Of a DNA stretch of 64,000 nucleotides, positions 35,162 to 46,188 are shown piece by piece (position 1 is the stretch's first letter; the number at the start of each line of letters is the position of its first letter). This stretch comes from Pogonophryne albipinna. Lineage: Eukaryota; Chordata; Actinopteri; Perciformes; Artedidraconidae. The stretch spans positions 8,610,441-8,674,440 of the forward strand of contig CM053253.1 in NCBI GenBank assembly GCA_028583405.1, in the 5' to 3' direction. The position numbers and the translations under genes are program-made. The notes below the pieces were generated by a model. The model saw nothing but the letters and a program-made list of their open reading frames with translations. It was not told the origin of the DNA and ran no database searches.

Positions 35162-36303
35162 TTTTTCTCCTCTGCAGCTCTCACTGAGGAGAGAACAATC
35201 CCAGGGTCATCATTAGGTGATGTTGCTGCTTCAGGGCAGACGGAGGTCTCAGAGGCTGCTAGAAAGACCTCTGCACCCGACATCCATCTCTCTTTCTGCT
35301 TAACTAGTGTATCTGCCACTCACTTTCCCTCAGTAGCCGAGTAACGCTTAACAAAGAACGCTCTTATTAGTCAGTTACAGCCTCATTAAAATGAGACATT
35401 GTAAGTAATATGGCCAGGTTTGGTTGCTAGAACCAGCATGCCAAGATGGTTGTTAGCATTATATGCCAGCATTATTCTCAATACCGTTTTTTAAAAAGAC
35501 CTGTCGAGGAACTTAATCACTCATAGGAAGTTGATTTACAAAAGATTTGTCAGAAAAGGCTCTTCGATGATTTTGTTTCCAAATCTGCAACAGCTTTTTT
35601 TTCCGTTGAACTCCCCCTCAAGGAAAAAATATATACTGTACAATACATCATTCATAGTGCATTCATGGTCATATATTATCTAAAGAACACACCCCAACTG
35701 AGGAACTTGGACCAATTGAGGAGAACATGAACGCATCATATTCCTTGGTAGAAGTCTGTGCTATACTAAGTATGTTATTGGTTTTACTTTGAAATATTAA
35801 AAACATTAAAATAAATGTAAACATAAAACATACCTTTCTCACCTCCACTTTACTTGATGCAACAACGGCAGCTCTTTATTTTGTAGTTGCTCTGCAGTTC
35901 TAGGCTACTGTGTTAGCATGGTATTAGAAGAACATCTTATTTCCTTTCGAAAAATTATATTGAATTAATAAAATATATCATGCAATCACACAGACAAAGT
36001 ATGACACTAGCGAGTCAAGCATAGACTGTATAGTACTGGCAAACTGTCTGTCTTCATCTGTCTTTCTATTCGCCTCGCTCCATTTTTCCTTCCATCATTA
36101 CATCTCTTTTCCCTCCTGCCAATCATCATTGGTCATTGGTCATAGCTGCTTCTATTTATAGATCTGCTAATTGCATGGTTACCAAATTGAGACAAATACA
36201 TATGAGGATGTAATAATGTGTTACTACAAAATTACCTTTTTGCATCCATGCTCATATCTGTTTAGGATTTTCGGTTCCAATGCAAAGTAAATGTCTCTGT
36301 GTG

Positions 36304-36340
36304 ATGGTGATGATGATGATGGTGATGATGATGATGATTA
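36304..36340. repeat. (GAT)n/(GGT) triplet run
   Basis: ATGATGATG units with GGT interruptions. Confidence 0.9.
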
Positions 36341-37198
36341 TTTGTACATGTGTGTGCAGGGGTTGCATGAATGAGAGACCTTCCCCCACCATCCTTCCCA
36401 CGCTGCCTGGAAATGATTTCAGTGTAATTGTATTGCGATAATTGTCTCGTGGCGACAACTTGGCATCACCGTTATCATTCTCAAGCGGAGCATGACATGT
36501 AACGTTGGCGGAGGTAAATGGACGATCTTTGTTTGCTCCGTGGAGGCCAACATGCACAAGGACAAAGAAAGAAAAAGTATTAGCCTCTGTGGCTCAAGAG
36601 AAATAACAGATAGAGTGGAGCAAGCATGACCTTTATTAAAGACACAATGGCAAACTGTTCCTTGTAGCTGTGAAAAGATCTGCTGCCCACGGGGTAAGCG
36701 TCCTGTTGCTGTGGTTGAAAGAGGACCCTGATGTAATAGATCGCAGTGGTGGACAAAGATTAGTTGCTGCTGCCTGTGAACAGTCCGGCTATCTGTTCAT
36801 TACGATGAAGTATCTGTAATGTTTCTAAAGGTGAACATAGACATTTCTGAGGTCAAGGAAACGGGTCACAAGCACTTCTGTATTTCTCGAGCAGACGTGG
36901 GCCCCCGCATCAGGCTATATAAATAAAATAGCTTGACTTGAAACTCCCTTAAGCACACAGCATTGTGGAAGCTTTTTCAGTTCTTTATTCCTTTCAAACA
37001 TGCCAACGTCACTATATTTAAATGTATTGTAGGTTGATGTATAGGTATGACGTATAGATTGCTGGATGTCTTACAAATGAGACTGAAAACTGTAACAAAT
37101 GGATTGAAATTAGTTTAATCAATAGAACCAAAGACTAATGAAATATTAAATGCCTCTTACACTATCATACTATATGATATTTCCTGTTGTTCTCCACT

Positions 37199-38273
37199 CA
37201 GGCCCGGTTCTACGGGGGTGCATAAGGGTGCATTGCACCCTCAGTTGAGTTGTTATGCACCCTCATTTGAAAAATTAAAAGTGAAAAAATAAATAAAAGT
37301 GAATTTCTTTTTCTTTTTTTTTTAAAGTGAAAAATATTACATATATAATAACAATAATAACAATAGTAGTAATAATAATAATAATAATATAGTTGAAATA
37401 AAATAAATTGTAATTGTGGTTGAATAACATTGTCTGCTGCATTTATTTGGTCAATTTAAACGGTAAGTAACATTATTATGTCAGGTGCGCGTGACCTGTG
37501 CCGCTGCGCGTTCGTCATTTGCAAAGTGCTTACACAGCAGTCAGTAATGGACATCAGAAAATGGTTAAAACAACAAGCCCTTATCGCCAGCAGTAACACT
37601 GCATCTACTGCAGGTAATAACAGTTCAGATCATGGGGACATTACGTTACCCGCGGCCACTGTCGTGGACACTAACGTCCTCCCGCCCGCCTCGCCGGCTT
37701 TGCCCGCCTCGCCCACGGAGGCGGAGCAGCCGCAGCCGTCTTCGTTGCCCCAAACACCGCCACCCCTCGGCGGCCCGCAAGTGCCAGAGGACCACAGCTA
37801 AACAGAGCCTGCCCAGGTATATTAAAAAAAAGTACCCAACTCGCCTGTACAGTGGGGTAAGGTGCTCATTTTGCAGCTTATGGTTTCACAACAGAGATTG
37901 GCTGGAATATTCCTCAAAAAAATATGCCATCTTCTGCTATGCATGTAGACATTTCGATCTTGAAAGGGGAGTGATTTGTAAAATATCCATAAAGAAATAG
38001 TAAATCTGCTTACAGTTCTGTTTCATATGGGTGTTGAGATGTATCCATAGATCTCTTCATTTTGCTCTCAAAGTGCACCAGATTGATGCTTTTAACTTCA
38101 ATATTAAAAAAAAATCTTCCCGGGGGAGCATGCCCCCGGACCCCCCTAGAGGAGGTGAGGACCCCCTAGAGGGTGTTAGGTCCACTCCCCACTTATAAAA
38201 ATAGCACTTTACCACTGCACCCTCTCTAATCTCAGTTAGTTATCTTAGTCATTTTGTTCTGGAACCGGGCCTG
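37199..38273 (+). mobile_element. hAT element, internal-deletion derivative (1.08 kb)
   Basis: TIRs CAGGCCCGGTTCTACGGGGG and (inverse) GGAACCGGGCCTG. The perfect 8-bp duplication TCTCCACT is at 37191-37198 and 38274-38281. It is collinear with the inverted copy at 43041-46180 except that about 2.06 kb of the transposase gene is missing. The join lies after FCYACRHF (near 37950), where the element jumps to its 3' part. This is how non-autonomous hAT derivatives usually arise. Confidence 0.95.
37478..37999 (+). pseudogene. hAT transposase N-terminus, truncated
   Basis: MDIRKWLKQQALIASSNTAS, then a proline-rich linker (LPPASPALPASPTEAEQP) to about 37800. After a frameshift a TTF-type zinc finger follows (CSFCSLWFHNRDWLEY, FCYACRHF). 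The deletion joint gives about a dozen unrelated residues and a stop. No catalytic domain remains. It is paralogous to 45894-45400 on the other strand. Confidence 0.85.
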
Positions 38274-38285
38274 TCTCCACTCAAG

Positions 38286-39791
38286 ATGGCGTTTTCATTT
38301 CATTTAATTTCAAACCTTTATTTACCCAGGTGTATCCCATTGAGATCATTGATCTCTTTTTCAAAGGAGACCTGCTCAAGTAGGTTCCACATGAAACATA
38401 AAAACATAAACAGAACAACAAAAAGGACATCTTACAGCATCATTACAGGGTTTACAATTTACATAACTATCCACATGTGCAGGTACCAACAGCTTCCGGT
38501 TGAGTAGCATCCAACCGAGCTTTAAAAACATTTAGTGGCACCAGATTGCTCAGTTTCCATTTCAATTGCAGACTATTCCAAGACAGTGGAGCTGCGCATG
38601 GGCGCGGGAAGGGGGGTGCTGAGGGCGCTGCAGCACCCCCTAGCGGCAGGCAGGGGGTGCGGAGCTCCCCTGTCTGAATTATTATTTGACGGTTATTGCT
38701 GCTCCCGCTGTGCATAATCTGTGTAATATTTAGCCAATAAATTCCACATTGTTGGTAAAGTAATATTTTGGCCTGCCCCGAATGTTTTTTCTGTAGCCCC
38801 GGACAATTCTACCTCAATAATACATTAACCGTGCTTTACGTGAACCTCATCAAGACACTAGAGAGGACGGCAGGAATGTAATTTCCCGTGTTCGGTGAAT
38901 GCAACAGAGGCAAGACACCAGACCAATCAGAGAGTTGCATGGAAATAAAAGTGTGCTTGTGTCATTCAAGCTCTGTGTGTGTGTGTGCGGAAATAGCGCA
39001 TTTAGTGTGTGTGAACTGTGAGAGAGGGAGAGAGAGTTGTAACAGTCGCGGGTGTACTGTGTATTTGCGTGTGGGGAGTGCTTTTGTGCGTGCTCTATAG
39101 TGCCCGTAATAGTGTTCACTGGAGTCCAGCACCTCGGCACCTCCACTCAAAATACCTTCCCGCGCCTCTGTGCGCATCTAAATGCTATCTTCCCTAAGAC
39201 AGTCCGAGCAGTTGGCACATTTAATAAAACCACAGCATTCGATCTCAGGCAGTAGCCACTTACAATTCGCCGTGAGATCAGGGAGCAGATGTAGGATGGA
39301 AGTTTCCCTAACATGGCTTTATATATAAAAATGTACCAGTGACTGAGCCTCCGTACAGTTAGTGAAGGCAAACCAGCCCTTGCCCTTGCATACAGGGTAC
39401 AGTGATGGGTTAATGCTTTACAGGTTGTCACAAATCTCAGTGCACTGTGATACGCAGCATTTAACTTGACCAGGCAATTGGCAGGTGCATTCATATACAT
39501 CAAATCACCATAGTCCAGCACAGGTAAAAAGGTCACAGTGACTAGCCTTTTCCTGGCTTCAAGCGAGAAACAGGACTTGTTCCTGTAGAAGAAACCTAGC
39601 CTAACCCTCAGCTTTTTAAGCAGGTTATTTACATGACGTTTAAAAGTGAGACAATCATCAAGCCAGATACCAAGGTATTTGTAACAGGTAACCACTTCAA
39701 GTTTTATTCCTTGCGTAGTTACAATATCTACAACAGGCTCTGGTGTCTTTTTAGCTTTTGAAAAGAGTTCAAGTTTTATTTTCCTCTTAAG
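38286..39791 (-). mobile_element. LINE fragment interrupted by a TIR element
   Basis: The minus strand at 39791-39171 encodes a post-RT region: CYKYLGIWLDDCLTFKRHVN, FLPVLDYGDLMYMNA, HSALRFVT and RARAGLPSLTVRRLSHWY. The C-terminal end resumes at 38593 (PLSWNSLQLKWKLSNLVPLN) and runs into a 3' UTR down to 38286. Removing the intervening 38600-39170 element and one flanking repeat would put the two halves in the same frame. The RT core is not present (5'-truncated). Confidence 0.82.
38600..39170. mobile_element. Non-autonomous TIR element nested in a LINE
   Basis: The inner TIR GGCGCGGGAAGG (left) pairs with CCTTCCCGCGCCTCTG (right). The direct repeat TGCGCAT flanks both sides (38593-38599, 39171-39177; seven bases, with the eighth differing). 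Size and termini suggest hAT, but the outermost 3-4 bases of the left end are not clean. It has no coding capacity. Near its left end it carries a GGGGGTGCTG / CAGCACCCCC hairpin. Confidence 0.75.
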
Positions 39792-42700
39792 ATCTTGTAT
39801 TTATCAGAATGTTCCAGCACAGCTCCAAGTACCGAGAACATTCACAATAGCTCCAAGTTCTTTGAATTAGCAACACAGTTATATAACAGTGCATTTCTTA
39901 TTCATGAATGAGGTGCTACATTCATGCAGACCGAGATATGACTACATCAGACTGGATAGGGTATTACCACTGTACGAACTGGGCCAAAGACCACAGCCTT
40001 TCGATCTGCTCTAAACTTAAACATCCCATTGAAGCGGTCCTTCTTTGCAGAATCTGTTTTTCCATTTACCGCCAATCACTGGATCATACACTTCCATAAT
40101 GAAAAACAATAGGATAGGTTCGTTCGCCCCGGGAAGCCATGGCCTTGCTTTCAAAGTCCACGCCATCAGACGTGTCAAGTTGTGTCAACATGTCAATGTA
40201 TCCTCGGGCAAGATACTAACCCATGTTTTTCCCGATGACATGGTCAATGATTGAGTGTGAATGTGAGCTCCCTTGAAAAAAGGCCCCTTGCTGTGTATGA
40301 ATGGGTTAATGATGACTTGTAAATGTATAAGGGCTTGTTTTTACATGGCCAAGGCGTATCCAAATGATATATTGGTGTGAACTGCAGGTTTACATTCCCC
40401 ACTCAGTCATTTCATCCTGGTGCCTTGAATGAACGCCAGATGTGGGTTGACTTTTGTTTAGAAGATGTGCATTATATGCAGATTTTTCGTATAATGGTAG
40501 AAATGAGAACAGAGAAAGTGACAACTCAACCAACTACTCCTTGTTCACTTTATTATTCAGCATTAAAGCACTTCAGCTTATGAATAAAATCATTAATGAT
40601 AAAGCACTTAGTTAAAAAAAATTCTCCGGAGAGTGTTGTCAAGAAAATGCAAATGTCCTAAAATGTGCTGGACGAGTGAGCAAGATGATAGGATTAAACG
40701 CACACTTTAAATTGCAAGCTACCATGTATATTATGGTCTGTTTTTTTTAGGGTTAAAATATTCATAAAGTACAAGCGCAAAGTCATTTGGATGAATGTGT
40801 CTGCTGAATGCACAGGTGCAGGTATAAAGGGAAAGGTGAGAGGTAGAAGAGGGTTAGAGAGAGCCGAGGAAAGGGTTTTTCATTTAATTAAAGAGTAAAA
40901 AAGAATATGCAAAAGCTCTTAGAGGAGGGAGAAGAAGTAGGTAAAAGCAATAAAAGGAAAATTAAGTATACATGGTAAGTGTGACAGCTGTGACAGAGGA
41001 GTGTGTATGTGTGTGAAAGGTTAACATAGATAGAGCAGGGATGCTATATAATGAAAATGGAAAAGAAGAGACAGAATAGGAGATGAGTAAGATCAAAGGG
41101 AGAAGCAGAAGAATAGACGTGGTGAAGTGAGAAGGCCCTTGTACTCACTGGACACTTCAGAAAGGTCGTACATGTTTATTTTTCATCACGACAGCAGTCA
41201 GAATTTATGGATATAAATGAAAGATTACGAGGTACGGAGATTACGGAGAGTAGTAGGACAAAAGAGATGAGCTTGCATGAAAACATAGCTGCTGTGAGTC
41301 ATTTTGTGGAGGTGTTAAACACAATCACATTTTGAACAAAAAGTAGTGCACTCATGAGCGGATCTCCAACACTAACCAACAGATAAGTAAGATCATCTTG
41401 ACAGATATTATAAAAGGGATGCCTGGGCAACCAGGATGTAAAAAGATAAGTGGCTTTGTTCACCTTACGGAAAATATACTGATCAGTAACACCAGCCTAA
41501 TCGTTTCAAGTGTTAACAAAAGGGGCTGACTCTTCCTGTGACATGATTGGGTAATCAGACGAGCTGAAAAGTAGTAAATAGGCAATTATCCACAAAGTAT
41601 CCACAAAGAAACATAAGTGGAAGTCAGTAATCACTCATGTAAGTATATGGATGTGTGAAAATGTCTGCAGCTACAGCTATGTAAAAGAATAAGGGTCATG
41701 ATCACAATTAGGACCACAACTATTTTCTACTAATCTTATGTTTATCTGCTCACTAACATATCTTGCTGTGCTCCAACTTAAATTACACACATTTCACAAG
41801 AAGCCGACTACAGTATCCGCCGAGCAGCAAACACAGGACGGATCTGACTGGAAACAGATGACCTTCAGCGCTGAAAGGGCGACTTGGGGAAATTGCTTTA
41901 ACCTTTATACTTCCTCAGACATTTCGAACCTGTTACCGAGAACTCTGAAAAACTATTTTCAAAGGTCAAATGGTTGTTTATGAAAAACTCTCAGTTGATT
42001 ACTTTTCCCATTCTCCTGCTGCTTCCCGACTCCTAACGGTCACCATGGTCATAGTTGTGAAACCTTTTTCCCTTGTCGACCAAACATATTGTCTCTTGAT
42101 GTGTTGACTTCAATTTAGAAGTTGTGTCCGGTTGGTTTGCTAGCCATGTACTAGTGTCTTAATTGTATTCATCAATCCACTCACCTCCCGTTTAATGATT
42201 ATGGAACGAAAGAAATGAAGGGACATTTGCTCCCTGTGTTTGTCCTTAGGCGTGATGCTATTTTATGGGTGTAATTATGTTGCCTGCTAGAAGGCAATAC
42301 TTTAAAGGCTAGGTCAGGGAACGGTAAATGGCACTTAATACATGAAAGCCTGTAACATGATTGCCTGCAGTATTGCTCAGCAGGATGTGCACTACCTGTC
42401 TTTGGCTATATTAAGGTAGGTTTAAGTTAAATCTGCGTACCAATTTACCCTTTACCCCTCAAGTTTAAAGATATGGAGGATCATTTAATGTTTTGGATTA
42501 TCTGTTTAGTTTATCTATTACTACACCCAAGCCCTAAAGAGTAGAGCAAATTGGTAATCTGTAAACATGTCAGGATGTACAGTGATTGCATTAAAACCAA
42601 TCTCTGTAAATGCATTTCTACAGCTTCTCTCCATAACTTCCATTATTAAAAAACAAAAGCTAAGATCAATCAAGTTTCTTTATTTTGTTGCTAGACATTT

Positions 42701-43032
42701 TCCAATGGTAAATGTGGGGCCTGCAGGGATCAAAGACTTCTCAACCAGATAAATACATCTTCTGATTTCCCTTCACTAACACGCATTACTGTATGGCTGT
42801 AGGCAGCTTTAAAATATTCATGTAGATCCAAATGCTCACTGAGCTACTGCAGCACTTTTCTTATGTCTCCAACATATTGTTAAAAAGTGGGAAGGTTTGC
42901 AGATGACACAGATACAAATTCATTTTAAATTGATGAACAATGAATAGATCAAATGTGAGTTATGTGTCAAAACAACAATGTTGGATCAGCACTATTTCAG
43001 AGTGAAAAACAGTTGTTGTTGTTGTGTGTTGG
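39792..43032. other. No recognised gene; purine-rich tract
   Basis: No exon was supported. The plus strand is purine-rich (GAGAGG, AGAAGA words) between about 40820 and 41120. A GTT-rich triplet run at 43010-43025 precedes the hAT element. Confidence 0.4.
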
Positions 43033-43040
43033 TGCGGTAC

Positions 43041-46000
43041 CAGGCCCGGTTCCAGAACAAAATGACTGAGGGTGCATCTGAGATTAGAGAGGGTGCAGTG
43101 GTAAAGTGCTATTTTTATAAGTGGGGAGTGGACCTAACACCTCTAGGGGGGTCCTCACCTCCTCTAGGGGGGGTCCTCATCTCCTCTAGGGGGTCCGGGG
43201 GCATGCTCCCCTGGGAAGATTTTTTTAAATATTGAAGTTGAAAGCATCAATCTGGTGCACTTTGAGAGCAACATGAGAGATCTATGGATACCTCTCTCAA
43301 CACCCATATGAAACAGAACTGTAAGCAGATTTACTTTTTCTTTATGGATATTTTACAAATCACTCCCCTTTTAAACAATTCTTGTTTTACTGTCATATAG
43401 TATTTCATTATTATTCAGTGAGTTACTCAGATGAGTACCATTTAGTATTATTAAAACCATGTACATCATCACCTTGGTCCCATCATATACTCTGGGAAGA
43501 GAATTGACTGTGCTTGAAAACTGGTATCACATCATGATGTGAAGATGGCTTTGTGACCTGGAGAACATTTCAGCTGCAACATTAGCTTGTTGATAGGCTT
43601 GGGATATGAGATAAGATTTTGATATGTGTGAGGTGTAAAACAGAACAGTATTCTATACTAAAGTACTAGAGTGCAACACAACCCACTTTTTAATAACATG
43701 TGGCAGAAGATTTGAACTAGATTTGAGAGGTATTTTTTAAATTCTCATTCACATTGTAACGTAGCAGCCATTTTCTCAAAAGATCTCATGTTGTCCAATT
43801 TTTCCTGTAGGAGCTTCAAAGATAGTGGCACACTGGAACCACCAGGGAGCACAGGATCCTTATTGGACAGAGTCAGAGGTCAAAGGTTAAACCCATAATA
43901 AATTGTACATAATTAGATTTTCAATAGATAAACTCAGTACAATAGTATTACTTACATTAGCCAACAACTTCAACAGCTTAGGTTACATAATCATGTAAAA
44001 ATAAATATATAATTGATACAATAAAATAACTAAAGTGATACAACAATATTTCTTACCCTCATAAGAGCTGTAGCCTCCTGGAAGCTGTGTTGAATCTTCT
44101 CAGCAGTCTCTCCTTCCATTCTCCAGTGAACCTTTTGGTAAGGTCCTTCACAACAGCGATCTGGATGAGACAGGCTTTTCTTTTGTGCAGCATGCTCCTT
44201 CTGTGTTCACTGAACACATTTTTCAGAGTTGAGAAGGAATTTTCACATGTTGCAGTGGATGCACCGAAGGTTAAGCTGAGCTTCAGTGTTTCTAACACAG
44301 TAGGCATGGCTGCTATAGGCTCGCAGTATCTTCTCAAAATGTCCTGTGTTGTCCAGTTTTTGTCTGATTGGGACATTTCCTCCTGCAGAGACTGCCTTGC
44401 CACAGCAAACTCAGCTTCCTTCATCTCTGTCCCTGTTAAGTCAAGCAGTGGTCTCACTTTATTTGCATCCAGGAAATATTCACTCCCTGGGTGTAAGGTG
44501 CACAGGGCCTCTACTAGTTTGCTGTTTCTTTCACCAAATCTAGCTGTCATTTCTCCCACTACAGAATCCAGAGTACTGAAATACAGTATTTTACACTCTG
44601 TCTTTTCTCCCAATCCTTCCGGATGGTGACCAACTGTGGTGTCTACCACATAGTCTCTCAAGTGGGACATTACTCTGCCTCATTTCTTCAGAGGGGCTGC
44701 TGCAAGAGGTTCTATGGTCTCTCTGTCTTTTGTGAATTTCTCCCAAAGTGTGTCAAACTGACTGTCACATCTCAGTTCCTCCACACAAACCAGGGCACTT
44801 TGGACCAGTCTGACACCAGTGTAGAGGTCAGTGGATTTAGCTTGGAGTGCAGTGTTGGGAGGATCCAGCAAACTCAATATTTGATACATCATGCAGGCAA
44901 TGAACTGGAAGCTGGGCTGGGTAATGGCCTTCAAAATCCACTTTTAATGTGTACCACGCCTCTCCTATTTCATTTACTATTTCACCTGTGATGATTTCAC
45001 TCATGAGTTCAATTATCTAATTTTGTATGTGATTTGAGGTGTATGTGGCATTGGACGGGATGGTGCTAAAAATCTTAGCAAGTTCTTTGTCCTTTTGAAG
45101 GGTGTACTCCATCATTGCTAGAAAAATACCACAACTCCCCTCGCCTCTTGCATCCAACGCATCAACAGAGACACGGAAAGGCAACTGGTTTACAGCTATA
45201 AATTGAATTATGTCCACAATAGCTGCTACATAGGTGCGGTTTCTCTCCAGTTGTGCTGCATTTACAAGAGTGGAAACCTCAGTACCAGTCTCACTTCTTG
45301 CACGCCTCTCCTTCCACAATGATTTCATGTGCTCTTTGCTTGATTCATGCCTTCCCAGTCGCTTATGACGTACAAGAGCATGGCGCCAGTTGTTGTAGCC
45401 AGTTGTGGTGAAGGCATCTGACTTACTTGAACTGAAATGTCTACAGGCATAGCAGAAGAGGGCATCTTTTTCACATGAATATTCCAGCCAATCTCTGTTT
45501 TGAAACCATGAGCTGCAAAATGAGCGCCTTACATGTACATGTACAGGCGAGTTGGGTACTTTTTTAAATATACCTGGGCAGGCTCTGTTTTGCCGAGGTC
45601 CTCTGGCACTTGCGGGCCGCTGAGGGGTGGCGGTATTTGGGGCAAAGAAGACGGCTGTTCCTCCGCCTCCGTGGGAGAGGCGGGCAAAGCCGGCGAGTCC
45701 GGCGGGAGGACGTTAGTGTCCTCGACAGTGGCCGCGGTGGGCAACGTAATAATGTCCCCATGATCTGAACTGTTAGATGCAGTGTTACTGCTGGTGATTA
45801 GGGCTGGTTGTTTTAACCATTTTCTGATGTCCATGATCATTGACTGGTGCTGCGTAAGCACCTTGCACATGAGATGACGAACGCGCAGCGGCACAGGTCA
45901 CGCGCACCTGATGTAATAACTTTACTTACCGTTTAAATTGACCAAATAAATGCAGCAGACAATGTTATTTAACCACAATTACAATTTATTTTATTTCAAC

Positions 46001-46180
46001 TATATTCTTCTTCTTATTACTATTATTAATGTAATATTTTTCACTTTTAATTTTTTTTTGACTTTAATTTTTTTTTTCTTTTTTTTTCACTTTTCATTTT
46101 TCAAATGAGGGTGCATAACGACTCAACTACTCAACTGAGGGTGAAATGCACCCTTATGCACCCCCGTAGAACCGGGCCTG
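43041..46180 (-). mobile_element. hAT transposon relic with transposase (3.14 kb)
   Basis: The same TIRs as 37199-38273 (CAGGCCCGGTTCCAGAAC at 43041; GTAGAACCGGGCCTG ending 46180). The perfect 8-bp duplication TGCGGTAC is at 43033-43040 and 46181-46188. It carries the transposase gene on the minus strand. Its presence with the deleted sister copy 5 kb away defines one family. Confidence 0.96.
44059..45894 (-). pseudogene. hAT transposase (TTF zinc finger type), broken
   Basis: N-terminus to C-terminus: MDIRKWLKQPALITSSNTAS and a proline-rich linker (45894-45540); a TGTACA-type insertion and stop at about 45535; a TTF-type zinc finger (about 45520-45420); KRLGRHESSKEHMKSLW and a DUF4371-like segment with IPSNATYTSNHIQN (45328-45017); then, from 44934, FIACMMYQILSLLDPPN and a C-terminal block ending with the hAT dimerisation signature (FGASTATCENSFSTLKNVFS, RRSMLHKRKACLIQI). 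The open segments sum to less than a typical transposase of this type, and a gap falls near 44940 where the middle of the catalytic core should be. It is therefore inactive. Related ZMYM1-like proteins in vertebrates derive from such transposases. Confidence 0.85.
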
Positions 46181-46188
46181 TGCGGTAC

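Larger units (their letters stand above)
33302..37190. other. No recognised gene; microsatellites
   Basis: No exon or bounded transposon was supported. It contains (CA)27 at 35104-35158 and a GAT/GGT-rich triplet run at 36304-36340. Confidence 0.4.

Noticed and set aside
37478..37801. Possible host gene with proline-rich protein
   Set aside because: The same sequence recurs at 45894-45540 within an element with the same TIRs and 8-bp duplications, so it is transposase.
44087..44629. 180-codon plus-strand ORF
   Set aside because: Antisense shadow of the hAT transposase C-terminus.
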